Shown: positions 22,952-34,945, counted from the stretch's first letter. The stretch is 64,000 bases of DNA from Taxillus chinensis (GCA_023512835.1 CM042091.1:47135284-47199283), one strand, 5' to 3'. Program-made: numbers and translations. The notes: generated by a model from the sequence alone, not told the origin.

Positions 22952-23229
22952 TCATGGTAGCGGTGGACGGCATTTTTTGTAAGGTAAGCATGGGCTGCGG
23001 GGCTCCGGTTTCAGGCGACATCTTCGGTAAGGTCCGCAACCGCGGCCCGCGCGCTGCCCTGGTGGGATGGTTATAGTGCGGCCAGGGCCGGTCACAGCAC
23101 CATCTCCTTTCTTCGCAAATTCTTCTGTGCCATAACTCAACATCAATTACACACAAATATTAAACGTTAACTGATCTGTGGGATCAACTAATTAATTTTA
23201 AAAATCTGCAAATGCTACCTAGAGAGCTA

Positions 23230-23284
<55 letters not shown>

Positions 23285-23525
23285 GCACACACACACATCT
23301 CTGGGAGAATGGTCAGCTAGTTTTAATTTCTGAATGGAGTGTGAATGCCTGTGTAAAACTTTTACTAGCTACCTGCGCTGTGTCTCCCCAACGTTAACAC
23401 ACGAGTCATTATAAACTTATCTCACCTTTCAGAGCAGGGGGGTCACGAGCAGCAGTTGAAAATGGGAGAAGGAGAAGGGAAATCAGAAGGAAGCTCATCA
23501 TCGCAACAGAGGTGGATTTCTTCAT
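22952..23525 (-). CDS. Secreted Cys-module peptide precursor, copy C (2 exons, 90 aa, two modules)
   Basis: Exon 1 is 23525-23426 (MKKSTSVAMMSFLLISLLLL, STAA, RDPPALK) with donor AAAG then GTGAG. Exon 2 is 23124-22952. The mature part has EEFAKKGDGAV and ITIPPGQR, then two regular C-x5-C pairs, GCGPYRRCRLKP and PCLPYKKCRPPLP, the last at the C-terminus as in copy A. This is the most regular copy and the best reference for the module: C-x-P-Y-x-x-C-R. The intron (23125-23425) carries a long TA microsatellite absent from the other copies. Function unknown. Confidence 0.72.
23226..23281. repeat. (TA)n microsatellite
   Basis: About 28 uninterrupted TA units inside the intron of peptide gene C. 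Copies A, B and D have much shorter runs at the same site, so this is a length-variable locus. Confidence 0.9.
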
Positions 23526-23602
23526 GGTGACAAGGCCGTACTTATGACAGCAAGCGTGTTGATTGCTTCCGCTTTCAATTCTTGAGCCAGCCCAGCCGGG
23601 CT

Positions 23603-23613
23603 TTTATATATGG
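23603..23613 (-). promoter_or_regulatory. TATA box of peptide gene C
   Basis: The minus strand reads ATATATAAAAGCCCGG about 80 bp before the ATG, as in copy B but with fewer TA units. Confidence 0.6.
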
Positions 23614-23819
23614 TGGCCTCGGCTTCTATCTAAAGCCAACTTATCATTCAACCGAATTGAATGAGTGGAAAATCCTACCCCACATGCTTTTCTATCGATA
23701 ATCAGGAGCACTTTCGACGTGGATGCAATGCAACTGCCGACTTGCAAGTAGACCACATCGAAGACTTCAACATTGACTCAGATAAAGTGTACCCATTCGT
23801 TTATATCCAATTCTATCCG

Positions 23820-24440
23820 ACTTTTCAATTATATATATATATACACAAATAAAATTTTATAATAAACCTTAAGTGAAATATATTGACTGTAAAAATAAAT
23901 TATATAATCTTAATATTTAAAATAATATTTTATATACATAAAGTTTATAAAGAACATATAATTAAATTTTATAAATAATATGCTCGATCATAAAAAACCA
24001 AAATCACATTTTATTTATGAACCTAAAGTTTTAAAACAATAAGAATTTATTAATTATAAAAACATAGACTTTGAAATATTTTGCTCATTTATAATAAACA
24101 TTAAGTCTACGAATATTTGTCATCATTCTCATTATCCGTTTTCACTTTGACTTTTCAACATTTTTCAATTTAAATTGAAAGAGTGTGTTCATTGTGATGG
24201 ACTCTGATTTAGATAAAAACAAAAAGGTAGTAAATAAGGAAGCTCTATTATAACATAATTAGGTTTTGATTATACTTGGGGAAGAGCTGATACATATTTT
24301 AGACATTTTAAACAAGAGAGGTTTTACTTGATTTTACCAAACTTGGTTTAAAATTAGTTATGTAACCATACATTCCACATGACATTAAAGTAGTGAACAA
24401 AGCCTTTTGTGGTTTTTTTTTTAACTCAGAAAGATCTAAA
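23820..24440. repeat. AT-rich duplicated segment (truncated fourth copy)
   Basis: Matches the start of the AT-rich segment after genes A, B and D, but is more diverged and ends at about 24440 (GATCTAAAGGCTAA) in unrelated DNA. No methyltransferase exons follow here. Confidence 0.65.
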
Positions 24441-24970
24441 GGCTAATTGGTATAAACAAAATGAAACAATTTCTTCAAGGGTTTACATTTTTAAAGGTTT
24501 GCTTTACATGGAAAATTTTAGGATTCCTTGAAAACACTAAGGAAGAGAATTCAAATAAATTTAACAATGTTAGTCCTAGTGTTGAAGAATTGTAATTGTT
24601 GCCAACAACTTATACAAATAGCACTAAAAAAAATGAGCTATTGAGACTAAAATATGAACTAATTATTAATTATTTCAAATTAGAGACAAAATTTACCGTC
24701 TTAAAATGCTTCAAAATTTATAAATTTATGAATCATCCCAAATCAATTAAAACTTAATTTATTTTTTAAAAAATAAATTTAAATTTAAATTTGTTTAAAA
24801 TAATAATCCACATATGGATTAATTTCCATCGCAAGCGGCAAACACATTGAATTTGAGACAAAGAGAGAAAGGAGGGTAGCCTAGGGTTAGAGTTTGTAAT
24901 ACCTCGCTACAGAGCTGGGTAGGTAATTCTACACGCAAGCACCTCGAGGGCGAATTCTCCCTCTTTGCTC
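24441..24970. other. Unique intergenic DNA, no gene seen
   Basis: No conserved frame. The GC-richer end (from about 24880) leads into the bHLH relic and may be its old upstream region. Confidence 0.5.
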
Positions 24971-24971
24971 T

Positions 24972-25422
24972 CTCATCGTCGCCCCTTTATTCGACAAGAA
25001 CTGCCGCAAGAAGCTCAACGAGCTCATCTTTACACTCCGAGCTATCGTCCCTGATATCACAAAGGTACATATTTTTGTGTGCGGATGAACTGACTTATGC
25101 CACGCGCCTAACAACGGAAAATTATTCTAGTAGTGTTAATTATGCAAATTTCCAATTTGTGTGTGAGTGTATACATATATACATCCAAGATCTGCACGAA
25201 CAGGACAAAAGGATTCAGGTTGAGATCACGGAGCTTGAATTGGGAAGACCCAAGAAAATCAATACTAGGTCTGAGGAATCGGTGCTTAGAACCAGTGGCC
25301 TGTGGAGGCCGAAGAAAATGAAGATCGATCAATTCTGTAGCGGCGCCAGCGTGTTGAGACAATTGCCCATTGATGTCCTTGAGGCGAGAATTTCTCATAG
25401 GACCTGCACTGTGCTACACTAA
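24972..25422 (+). pseudogene. bHLH transcription factor relic (bHLH35-like)
   Basis: The first piece (24972-25064) reads DKNCRKKLNELIFTLRAIVP then DITK and ends at a GT donor. This matches the basic region, helix 1 and loop of plant bHLH factors (usual form NRRKKLNERLFALRAVVPN). The second piece (about 25171-25422) reads YIQDLHEQDKRIQVEITELE and, after a linker, KKMKID and PIDVLEARIS, matching helix 2 and the C-terminal ACT-like part of the bHLH35 group. The basic region lacks the usual SERN residues, the helix-2 start (MDKASIIGDAI) is missing, and the protein stops early at 25420-25422. Clearly a broken copy. Confidence 0.8.
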
Positions 25423-26204
25423 AAGGAGCTAGTAGATCCCATACCCTGTAGAGTTTAAAATTTGGGTGGAGTGTGGGTCTCCTTTATGCCATATAGAGTA
25501 ACAGTAGCTGCAGGTTGATCCTCTCCGAAGGTCACCTTTCAAGAGAAGTGAAGATGCATTGCCACCTAATGAATATGAAGCTGAAGTGTTCACAACTTGT
25601 TTTGGATTTCTGTACTTTTTTCTTCTTATTGATTTATTGGAATCACCAAAAAGGTTGGGGAGGAGAAAGATCTTTTGGTGATGATAGGAGTTGAGTTGGA
25701 ACAACTCTTCCCTTGCAAAAAGGTAGACTTTGAAGTAAATGATTTAATGTTATTAAACTACTCATCTTCTTTACAATTGCATAATCATTCTTTGTGTTCG
25801 TGTGTGGGCTACTTTATTATTGAATTCAGATCGGAAGAGTGACAGAGATGAGCCTATCAGCCAATCAAGAAAGAGTGGGATAGCAAAGGGAGGGCTTGTT
25901 TATCTAACAAAATTGGTGGTGGAACTTTCCCCCCATGGAAATTTGCACCTTCCTTATTGGTCTTGACCTCGAACTGGTTCTAGAGACCTAAGCTTTTTAT
26001 TGGTATCACGAGGAATTTGTCCCGCAATTGGGCTTGCTCAAAATTACTTCCACTTTATGCTTCCCTTCGAAAGAGTGATGTAGTGGGAAGGTTGTGGGAG
26101 GTTTTCCAGACAAATCCCTAACTCGCTGAGTGCATGGGGAAAGCTAAACAAAATTGAAGAAGTTTAGGGTCATCCTAATAGAGTATCAATTTCATCCTTG
26201 TTGG
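25423..26204. other. Unassigned DNA
   Basis: No gene recognised. The start could be decayed 3' sequence of the bHLH relic. A minus-strand frame of 91 codons at 25429-25704 has no recognisable features. Confidence 0.45.
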
Positions 26205-27615
26205 GATTGTCATCACCCGTTTTTGACCAGGCTCGATATTGGCTTTGTGAAAGGCTCCATGCTAGTTCATTCAGTTAATCCTAGAATCATCCATGCATAA
26301 GGCTCACACAAACCATAAAAGAAAAGAAATTATAGAGTTGTCACCAAACAATTTAGAGGTGTGATTGGGCACCTAAAAAAAAAAAGAAGGTCTACGGTCT
26401 AGAGATTAAGGTTCGGGAGTCGGTTACGTATGGGGAAGGAAGAAGAATTCTTGCATCCCTACAACACCCATTATTGGTACCTAGTCTTGATGTATAGGTA
26501 TTTGGTTGCTTGATTGTTTATTCAAAAGGAGTTATTTTTTGTATTTTTAATTTTAAGGGAAAGGGAATTTTAAGATTTAGGCCTTAAAAAACAAAAGAAA
26601 AATGCTTTTAAGTAAATAAAAGAGGAGATTCTAATTTTAGAAAAAAGAATGTGGGATCTAGGCTCATGTGACAGTATTGTATTTTTTTAGGAAAACAAAA
26701 AGTAATTTTCTTTTTTAGAAAAGAAAATAAAAACAATTTGAAATCAAATATGAAAATATTGCCACAATTGATATTGGTCTACGAAGACTAGGATAAGACC
26801 ATCTAGGGCTCAATTCTCATAACCGCTCGGGCCTTAATTTAATTTTTCTAGAAAATGTGATATTTGCTTTTCCTTTTTTATTTTTGAAGAAAAAAGGAAT
26901 GAGAGTTAAAAATGAAATCATTTTACTTCAAAACATTTGAGAAAAAAAATTAACAGTTTAAATATAAAGAAATTAAAGAGAAGAACTTAGGTAATTTTTT
27001 TTACCGAACTTGTTGATCTTCCTCTTGAAGTCCTCCTAAAAACAAAAATGTTAGAAAGAAAACTACAGCTTTCCTTCCTTGCTTTAAGCCTTCAGTTTCC
27101 ATGACTCTAGAATGTTTCCTTTTTGGTTTGGAACATCTCCTTTAGCATTAGTTCTTTCCGCTTGAAGACAACGAGCAATTTTGGATGTCTTTCTCACAAA
27201 AAAAATATATCTGCCTTTTGAAAATACGTTCTACCCTCTTTTCGTTGATAATCCATGCCCCTTTTCCGGAATAGCCTCTCATTCTTTTACCTATTGAGGT
27301 AGTCTATTTATACGTGTTAAAAGGAGACAACCGATGCCAAACATAAATCAGGATTAATGTCAATTGCTGTGTTCTAAAGAATTAATGTTATGTCAAAAAT
27401 AATAAAATTATACTTGGATTTTTTTTACCTCTTCAATTATGTTGTATCTGGATGCTTTGGTGGGTAAAGGCTGAATGAATATTAGTGTCGTTGGGTATTA
27501 ATGACTCTATAGTCCGCGTGGGTAAATTGTGATGTCCGAAGGAGTTTATTTATTAAAATAATATTTAATTACGAAGGCTTTTTATCCTTAGCTTAAAAAT
27601 AGAGTCACAAAATAT
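26205..27615 (+). repeat. Ogre/Tat-type gypsy LTR fragment
   Basis: The stretch CCAAACAATTTAGAGGTGTG, then TTCGGGAGTCGGTTACGTAT and GGGGAAGG with a following TTGGTACCTAGTC, is typical of the LTR/leader of Ogre/Tat gypsy elements. The same sequence occurs at 39890-40060. The copy is diverged and has no coding region. The rest to 27615 is AT-rich and unassigned. Confidence 0.5.
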
Positions 27616-27616
27616 T

Positions 27617-27824
27617 TCACACGCGTATTATATTAATAAACACGATCAGCTGCTAGAACCAAATCCAGCATAATTTTTTAAATACATTTGTCCCCGATTG
27701 TTCATTCCACCGGGTCGTACATGAATACACACATGACTCATGACACATGACACATAGAAGTGGTGGGTCGGTGTGGTTCCACTGCCATTATTTTAAAACA
27801 CGGAGCATGTATTATTATTTTACT
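27617..27824. repeat. Partial duplicate of the peptide-gene 3' region
   Basis: From GCGTATTATATTAATAAACA to CACGGAGCATGTATTATTAT this repeats 18640-18785 and 28134-28345. It stops where the complete unit D begins (27825). It is a short leftover of another unit. Confidence 0.75.
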
Positions 27825-27919
27825 AGACGAGGTATTTGTCTTTTTACATGATATTTTACTTACTATTTTTGTAAAGGCCTTTCAAATTTGAAGGCACACT
27901 TTCTTTGGTTTTTGTTTTC

Positions 27920-27951
<32 letters not shown>

Positions 27952-28489
27952 TTAAAAATCCGTGCTGGCCTTAATTGTGGTCCTTAATAATTCACATCAT
28001 TATTATTTTAAGTTTTTAACCGATTAATAAGGGGAGAATTAAAATTGTCCCAAAATAAAGACTTCAACGATGAAATTGATCAAAACAAAATCCAGAATAT
28101 AAAGACTTGGATGAACGGGCAAATTCGATACTGCGTATTATATTAATATTAATAAACACGATCAGCTGCTGGAACCAAATCCAGCATAATTTTTTCAATG
28201 CATTATTTGTCCACGATTGTTCATTCCACCGGGTCGTACATGAATACACACGACTCATGACACATGACACATGACGTACACATAGCAGTGGTGGGTAGGT
28301 GTGGTACCACTGCCATTATTTTTAACACACGGAGCATGTATTATTATTGTTGTTGTTCCGAGCATCCAACTTATTTGACACACGTGAGGGAGGACTACCC
28401 CATAAAGGCCGCAGCAGTGAGGTTACCTTGAGCCATTTATAGTTCGTTATATCACACGACTCACGCGTGCGATCGCATGTCTTAAAATT

Positions 28490-29012
28490 TCAAGGTTGCG
28501 GTGGGAGGGGTGGGGCTACGCGACATCTTGTGTAACGTTCGCAATGGCGCTCGCGGCGCTGCCCTGGTGGGATGGTTATCGGGCGGCGCGGATCGAGCAC
28601 ACCAGCATCTCCTTTCGCCACAAATTCTTCTGTGCCATAACTCAACATCAATTATACACAAATATTAATCGTTAATTGATCTGTGGCATTAACTAATTTT
28701 AAAATTCTGCAAACGCTAGCTAGAGAGTAGAGAGCCACTTATTAATATATATATATATATATATACACGCACACATACATCTTTGGGAGAACGGTCAGCT
28801 AGTTTTAATTTCTTAATGGAGTGTACACTCCTAATAGAGTGTGAATGCCGGTGTAACTTTTACTAGCTACCCGTGTCTCCCCAACACACGAGTCATTATA
28901 AACTTATCTCACCTTTCAGAGCAGGGGGGTCACGGGCCGCGGTTGAAAATGGGAGAACGAGAAGGGAAATCAGAAGGAAGCTCATCATCACAGCGAAGAT
29001 GGATTTCTTCAT
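28490..29012 (-). CDS. Secreted Cys-module peptide precursor, copy D (2 exons, 79 aa, one module)
   Basis: Exon 1 is 29012-28913 (MKKSIFAVMMSFLLISLLVL, STAA, RDPPALK), with donor AAAG then GTGAG. Exon 2 is 28629-28490, only 140 nt, entered in phase 1 after GCACAG. It encodes EEFVAKGDAGV, ITIPPGQR and a single pair HCERYTRCRVAP, ending PLPPQP with TGA at 28490-28492. Proline in the pair is replaced (C-ERYTR-C), but the C-x5-C spacing, Tyr and final Arg are kept. The exon is too short to stand out as a frame and was found by comparison with copies A-C. It may be active or a shrunken copy. Confidence 0.62.
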
Positions 29013-29093
29013 GGTGACAAGGCCGTACTTATGACAGCAAGCGTGTTGATTGCTTCTACTTTCAATTCTGGAGCCAGCCCAGCCGGGCTTTTA

Positions 29094-29103
29094 TGGTGCC
29101 CTC
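29094..29103 (-). promoter_or_regulatory. TATA box of peptide gene D
   Basis: The minus strand reads CCATAAAAGCCCGGCTGG about 85 bp before the ATG, the same as copy A. Confidence 0.55.
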
Positions 29104-29289
29104 GGCTTCTATCTGAAGCCAATTTATCATTCAATCTAATTGAATGAGCGGAAAATCCTACTCCACATGCTTTTCTATTGATAATCAGAACGAAGCGCTT
29201 TCCAAAAACATGCGGATGCAATGCAACTTGCAACTTGCGACTTGCAAATGGACCACCTCGAAGACTTCAACATTGATCAGATGAAGTGT

Positions 29290-30840
29290 TATACGTTTAT
29301 ACGTTATTTATTTGTATTTTTTATTTACTGCAAATTACCTATTTATATTTTTTATTAGTTTAAATTGTCAATTTGATAAATATATTTAAAATTTTATATC
29401 TTTTTAAATTTTTTTTATTATAAATACAATTTTAACGAAATAAACAATAATCTCTAAATTTAATCTAATACTATTTACTCTCTATTTATTAAAATATTAT
29501 ATTTTCTCATACCACCTTTACTTTTTATTTTTTTCTCTTTCTTATTTACTTTTTTATTTAAAAGAATAAATAAATATTTTCAAAAATTAAATTAATAAAT
29601 GATTAAATTAGAGAAACTAAAAAGTGTGATTATGTTGTTAAAATAAAAAAAAGTTTACTTTTGGTTATTTTGAAGATTTAAATTAGATAGACTGCAGTGG
29701 ATGTTCTTATATTCAATTCTATCTGACTTTTAAATTATTTTATTTTATATATTTTATATATTCAAATAAAATTTTGTACTAAACCTTAAATGAAATATAT
29801 TGACTATAAAAATAAATTATCTAATTTTAATATTTTATATTCATAAAGTTTATAAAGAACATATATTTTAATTTTATAAATAATATGCTTGATTATAAAA
29901 AACCAAAATCACATTTCATTTATTAACTTAAAGTTTTAAAATCACATCATATTTCATTTATTAACTTAAAGTTTTAAAATTTTAAGAATTTATTAATTAT
30001 AAAAAAATCCTTTTGATCATTTATAATAAACATTAATTCTAAAAATATTTGTTATCATATTTTCGCTTGAACTCTTCAATGTCTTTCAAATTAAATTAAA
30101 AGAGTGCATATAATTGTTATAGATTTTGACTTAAATAAAAACTAAAAAAAAAGAAAATGATTTTATAGTTATTTTTAATAAAAAAAATTGATGTAATTTG
30201 ACATTTTTCATTGAGGGTAGTAAACACGAAAGGTCTACTATACCAATTTTAGGTTTTGATTACACTTGAGGAAAAATTGAGTCCTAAAAATTGATACCTA
30301 TTTTAGACAAGAGAGATTTTACTTAATTTTCCAAAACTTCTTGGTTTAAAATTAGCGGTGTAACCATACATTCCATATGACGAGAAAGTAGAGAACAAAG
30401 CCTTTTGTTGGTTTTTTATTTAGAAAGGATCTAAAGGCTATGTAATAACTTGTGTTTGGGAATTTGGGAGTTAGTCATGTGATGGAATGGTTATTTGAAA
30501 ATAGGAATATCAATACAATGACATATATATGCGTCAAAGGGAGACTGAAAAGTTAATTTTGGATTTTTTGGTATGGTCGGATGACCTTGTATTTGAGCTA
30601 TTATTTGATGATGAAAATATTTCGATGGTGATAAACTTGTTAAATGGAGCATTTCGATAATAATTGAATTCAATTTGAAGTTGGGGACCTGTAAGAGTGT
30701 TTGTGATATTTTATTGAATTAAATGAAGAAATATATAAGAGGGTAAATAGGGCGAGGAAGCCTATGCTGCTAAACTTGTTCATGAGGTGAGAGATAGAGA
30801 GCTTTGAGAAGAGAAGGGTTTGCAAAGGGAAAAGAGGTGT
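29290..30840. repeat. AT-rich duplicated segment (block D)
   Basis: Colinear with 3515-5000. This copy has ordinary sequence where the other has long homopolymers. No gene seen. Confidence 0.75.
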
Positions 30841-31504
30841 AATTATAACACTTCTAGGCGCCCAAGTTATTTTAACCGACCTACTCGATAGACTAAGGCT
30901 TTTGGAAAAAGAATGTTGAAGCTCATATGAGCTGTGAAGGCATATGGGGTTATACAAGAGTGGGGAGATGGTTTTGATCAAACATTGATTGATCCTCTAT
31001 CCAATTATGGTAAAAAGCCTCAGCACAGTAAATATACCTTTAGATGTACTCTTCCCTTGAGAAACCATGATGAATTCTATAATCATATTCTTTATTTGTT
31101 TTCTATTGCATGGAATTGATTTTTAATGTTAGAGAAAATCATGAGGTAGAAATTTAAAATTTTCAAGTAAATATTATGGTTTTCATTTTTCGGGGAAAAC
31201 GTCTTTGCAAGATTATCCGGTGCCAATAACATTAGCACACTTAAAAGTAACTGAAACAAAGATGGCCATCAGAATTGAGTCATAAAGTTTTATTTAAATG
31301 GTAAGCAACTATCTAAAGGTTTTGTTAATTGATTCTTTTCAATGAGTTCTAATTTTTAATTTACGGTGTTGGGCTCAGATGTAATCTACAATGAAGGAGC
31401 AGTGGTGGATCTTTTGGCCACATTATTGTTGCAGCTATGTGGTTCACAAATAATAATATTTTTAGCATGTGAACTTCAAAATTGTAACAAATTGTAAAAT
31501 ATTT

Positions 31505-32570
31505 TTAGCATTATTGTTCCAACGCGTGTTTGGTATTTGTTCTCGGAACGCGTTTTTTGTTTTTTAATACCGAAAACGCGTCCTTTTCTATGTTTGGCAT
31601 CTGTTTTGAAAACAAATTTTCGAAAACAAAATATTTTCGAATGCCAAAAAATGAAAACAATTTGCGCGTGTTTTCATTTTTTTCGATCCTGTACTGCCGT
31701 CGCACCCACCTCGCGCCAGCCCCCACGCTGCCTCAACGGATCCCCCCTCTCCCCTCGCACTGCCGCGCACCACCCTGTGCAGGCCCTGCCCCGCCCTTGC
31801 AGAGTTTTCCCCAACACCCAGCCCCCTCCCCCTTTGCACGAGTTTCCCCAAACCTTTTGCACGAGCACCTCCCCCTGCACACTCAGCCCGTTTAGGCCCG
31901 CTTTTAAACGGGCCAGAAATATCTGGCCCAGCCCGGCCCGTGGGCTAGCCCGTTTAATATTTTATTTTTTTTTAAAATATTTTTTTACTTAAAATATCTT
32001 ATTTTTTCTAAAAATAAATAATAATTTTAGCTTCCATAGATCAAACACAACCTAAAAATAACTATAAATATGATAAAACTTATAAAATATTAATAATATA
32101 TGTAAATTTTTAATAAAATAAACTAAAAAAATCAAAAAAATAAAAATAAAAGTATTAGCCCGCGGGCCAGCCCGTGAACCCGCGGGCTCGGCCCGCTTTA
32201 GCCCGCGGCCCGTGGGCCAAAGCCCGTTTTGGCCCGCGTATAAACGGGCCAAAATTTACAGGCCCGGCCGGGCCCATTTTACGAGCCACCCGCATGGCCC
32301 GCGGGCCGCTGGCCCGTTTAACACCCCAACCTGCACAACCCACCTGCGCAAGCCTTGAAATAGTTTTCCCCCCTGCACGACCCACCTACACGAGCCTTCC
32401 CTGCACGAATTTCCCTCCCCCCTACACGAGCTTTTGACGAACAAAAAACAAAAACAGAAAACAGCAACCAAACAAAAATAGACGAAATTCGATGATAGTT
32501 TTTAAAAATATTGAGTATCGGTTTTCGGAAACCGAAAACAAAATAACGATACCAAAATGGCAAATACTTA
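31505..32570. mobile_element. Nested insertion in methyltransferase fragment 6
   Basis: The sequence is absent from the paralogue at 5590-5600. The ends are loosely inverted: GTTTGGTATTTGTTCTCGG on the left, and the reverse complement of the right end gives TTTTGGTATCGTTATTTTG. The outer parts contain many AAAACA/TTTTCG runs and a CCC-rich stretch. No transposase is seen. Exact ends and target duplication could not be fixed. Confidence 0.5.
31880..32328. mobile_element. GC-rich inner element with GGCCCG repeats
   Basis: The left part carries AGCCCGTTTAGGCCCGC and AAACGGGCC; the right part carries many GGCCCG/CGGGCC words and ends GGCCCGTTTAACACCCC. The centre is AT-rich. This fits a common plant non-autonomous hAT-type repeat, nested inside the larger insertion. 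Ends are approximate. Confidence 0.45.
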
Positions 32571-32934
32571 TTTCACATTTCACATTTTACACCCTTGAAT
32601 CCCTTTGGAGATGTGTATATTTATTTACTTGTTTGGCAAATACTGCACTTGAATACTACTTAGAAACTTCGGTCTCTAACCGAGCTGGTGGCTTAGGCGC
32701 CACAATGGCATTCTGATTATCATAGCCCCCCGCGTTGTGCCATACTATTTCCTTCGGCCTCGGGTCATTGAGCATTTATCTCATACCTTTAAAAAAGTTG
32801 TAAAATTAATATGCAAGGCCTATACGGTAAAATTTATATACAAATGTTTTACGATATCCAAGTCGAGCTGAATTATTGTGTATAGCAATCGAGTAGAACT
32901 CACGAGTTGTTGGTCTAATTTAAAATTTTATTGT

Positions 32935-33160
32935 ATTTATAATTTCACATATAATAATATTTTTAGCATGAGAACTTTAAAATGGTAAAAATTTTAAAAT
33001 TTCACATTTTACACCCTTTTACCCCTTGCAGAGGTGTATATTTTTTACTTGTTTGGCAGATACTGCACTTGAATACTACTTAGAAACTTCAATGAAGAAC
33101 TTCAACCAAGCTGCTTGTTATCATCTATAATCAGGGATGGATATAGAAAGTTCGATTAGG
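32935..33160 (+). pseudogene. Methyltransferase E4/E5 remnant, fragment 7
   Basis: Same as fragment 2 (5965-6160): an E4 3' end and an E5 start (GATACTGCACTTGAATACTA, with its acceptor CAG kept). Short and without frame. Confidence 0.65.
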
Positions 33161-33199
33161 GGAGGTTAAGATACAAACTGTGTAACTTATAAATTTACA

Positions 33200-34675
33200 T
33201 GACATTATAAATTTTTTTTAACAAAATAAGCAGTAACTATATAAATTTAATCCAATACTATTTACTCTCTATTTATTAAAATATTATATTTTCTCACACC
33301 ACATTACCTTTTTATTTTTTTATCTTTTCCCATTTACTTTTTCATTTTAAAGAATAAATAAATATTTTCAAAAATTAAATTGATAAATGGTTAGATTAGA
33401 GAAACTAAAAAGTGTGCTTATATTGTTAAAATAAAAAAAGTTTACTTTTGATTATTTTGAAGAGCTAAATTAGATAGACTGCAGTAGATGTTCTTATATT
33501 CAATTCTATCTGACTTTTAAATTATTTTATTTTTTTATATTTTATATATTCAAATAAAATTTTATACTAAACCTTAAATGAAATATATTGACTATAAAAA
33601 TAAATTATCTAATTTTAATATTTTATATTCATAAAGTTTATAGAGAACATATATTTTAATTTTATAAATAATATGCTTGATTATAAAAAACCAAATTCTC
33701 ATTTCATTTATTAACTTAAAGTTTTAAAATCACATCATATTTCATTTATTAACTTAAAGTTTTAAAATTTTAAGAATTTATTAATTATGAAAAAATCCTT
33801 TTGATCATTTATAATAAACATTAATTCTAAAAATATTTGTTATCATATTTTCGCTTTAACTCTTGAACGTCTTTCAAATTAAATTAAAAGAGTGTGCTTA
33901 TAATTGTGATAGATTTTAACTTAAATAAAAACTAAAAAAAGAAAATGATTTTATAGTCATTTTCAATAAAACAAATTTGATGTAATTGGACATTTTTCAT
34001 TGAGGGTAGTAAACACGAAAGGTCTGCTATACCAATTTTAGGTTTTGATTACATTTGAGGAAAAGTTGAGTCCTAAAAATTCATACCTATTTTAGACAAG
34101 AGAGATTTTACTTAATTTTACAAAACTTGGTTTAAAATTAGTGGTGTAACCATACATTCCATATGACGAAAAAGTATAGAACAAAGCCTTTTGTAGGTTT
34201 TTTATTTAGAAAGGATCTAAAGGCTATGTAATAACTTGTGTTTGGGATTTTGGAAGTTAGCCACGGGATGAAATGAATATTTGGAAATTGGAATATCAAT
34301 ATGATGACATATGTGTCAAAGGGAGACTTTTGACTGTGAGTGGGCTCGATTTATGATTGGAGCCCTAAAAAGTCAATTTTGGATTTTTTTTTTGGTATGG
34401 TCAGACGACCTTATATTTGAGCCATTATTTGATGATGAAAATATCTGAATAGTGATAAACTCGTTAAATGGAATATTTTGATAGTAATTGGATTCGATTT
34501 AAAGGTGAGGACCTGTACGAGTATTTGTGATATTTTAATAAATTAAATGAAAAAATATATAATAAGGTAAATAGGGTGAGGAACCCTGTGTTGCTAAACT
34601 TGTTCATGAGGTGAGAGATAGAGAGCTTTGAGAAGAGAAGGTTTGCAAAGGGAAAAGAGGTGTAATTACAATACT
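33200..34675. repeat. AT-rich segment, second copy in block D
   Basis: Colinear with 6230-7680. No gene seen. Confidence 0.75.
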
Positions 34676-34945
34676 TTTAGGCGCCCAAGTTATTCTAACT
34701 GACCTGCCTGACAGGCCGAGGCTTTTGGAAAAAGAATGTTAAAGCTAATATGAGCTGTGAAGTCATATGGGGTTATTTTATTTATAATTTCACATATAAT
34801 AATATTTTTAGCATGAGAACTTTTAAATGGTAAATTTTTTCAAATTTCTCATTTTACACCCTCGTAGAGGTGTATATTTTTTTACTTGTTTGGTAGATAC
34901 CGCACTTGAACTTTAGTAAAGAACTTGAACCAAGCTACTTGTTAT
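34676..34945 (+). pseudogene. Methyltransferase E3 and E4/E5 remnants, fragment 8
   Basis: Counterpart of 7681-7950, with the same internal join from mid-E3 to the E4 end and the same GGAAAAAGAA break. Confidence 0.7.

Larger units (their letters stand above)
30847..32765 (+). pseudogene. Methyltransferase exons E3-E5, fragment 6, split by an insertion
   Basis: E3 (30847-31009) decodes LLGAQVILTDLLDRLRLLEK, breaks at GGAAAAAGAA, then VIQEWGDGFDQTLIDPLSNY. E4 (31367-31482) keeps EGAVVDLLATLLLQLCGSQ but its acceptor AG is GG, as at 5473-5474. An insertion of about 1.07 kb separates E4 from E5 (32639 to about 32760), whose acceptor is CAA. Colinear with 5005-5800. Confidence 0.8.

Noticed and set aside
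30934..31119. A + strand frame with DQTLIDPLSNYGKKP as a novel small protein (also 20983-21219)
   Set aside because: It is the end of methyltransferase E3 read through the donor site; GKKP is intron sequence.
31588..32385. Ala/Gly/Arg-rich frames in the GC-rich insertion
   Set aside because: Low-complexity products of the GGCCCG-rich repeat, with overlapping frames on both strands.
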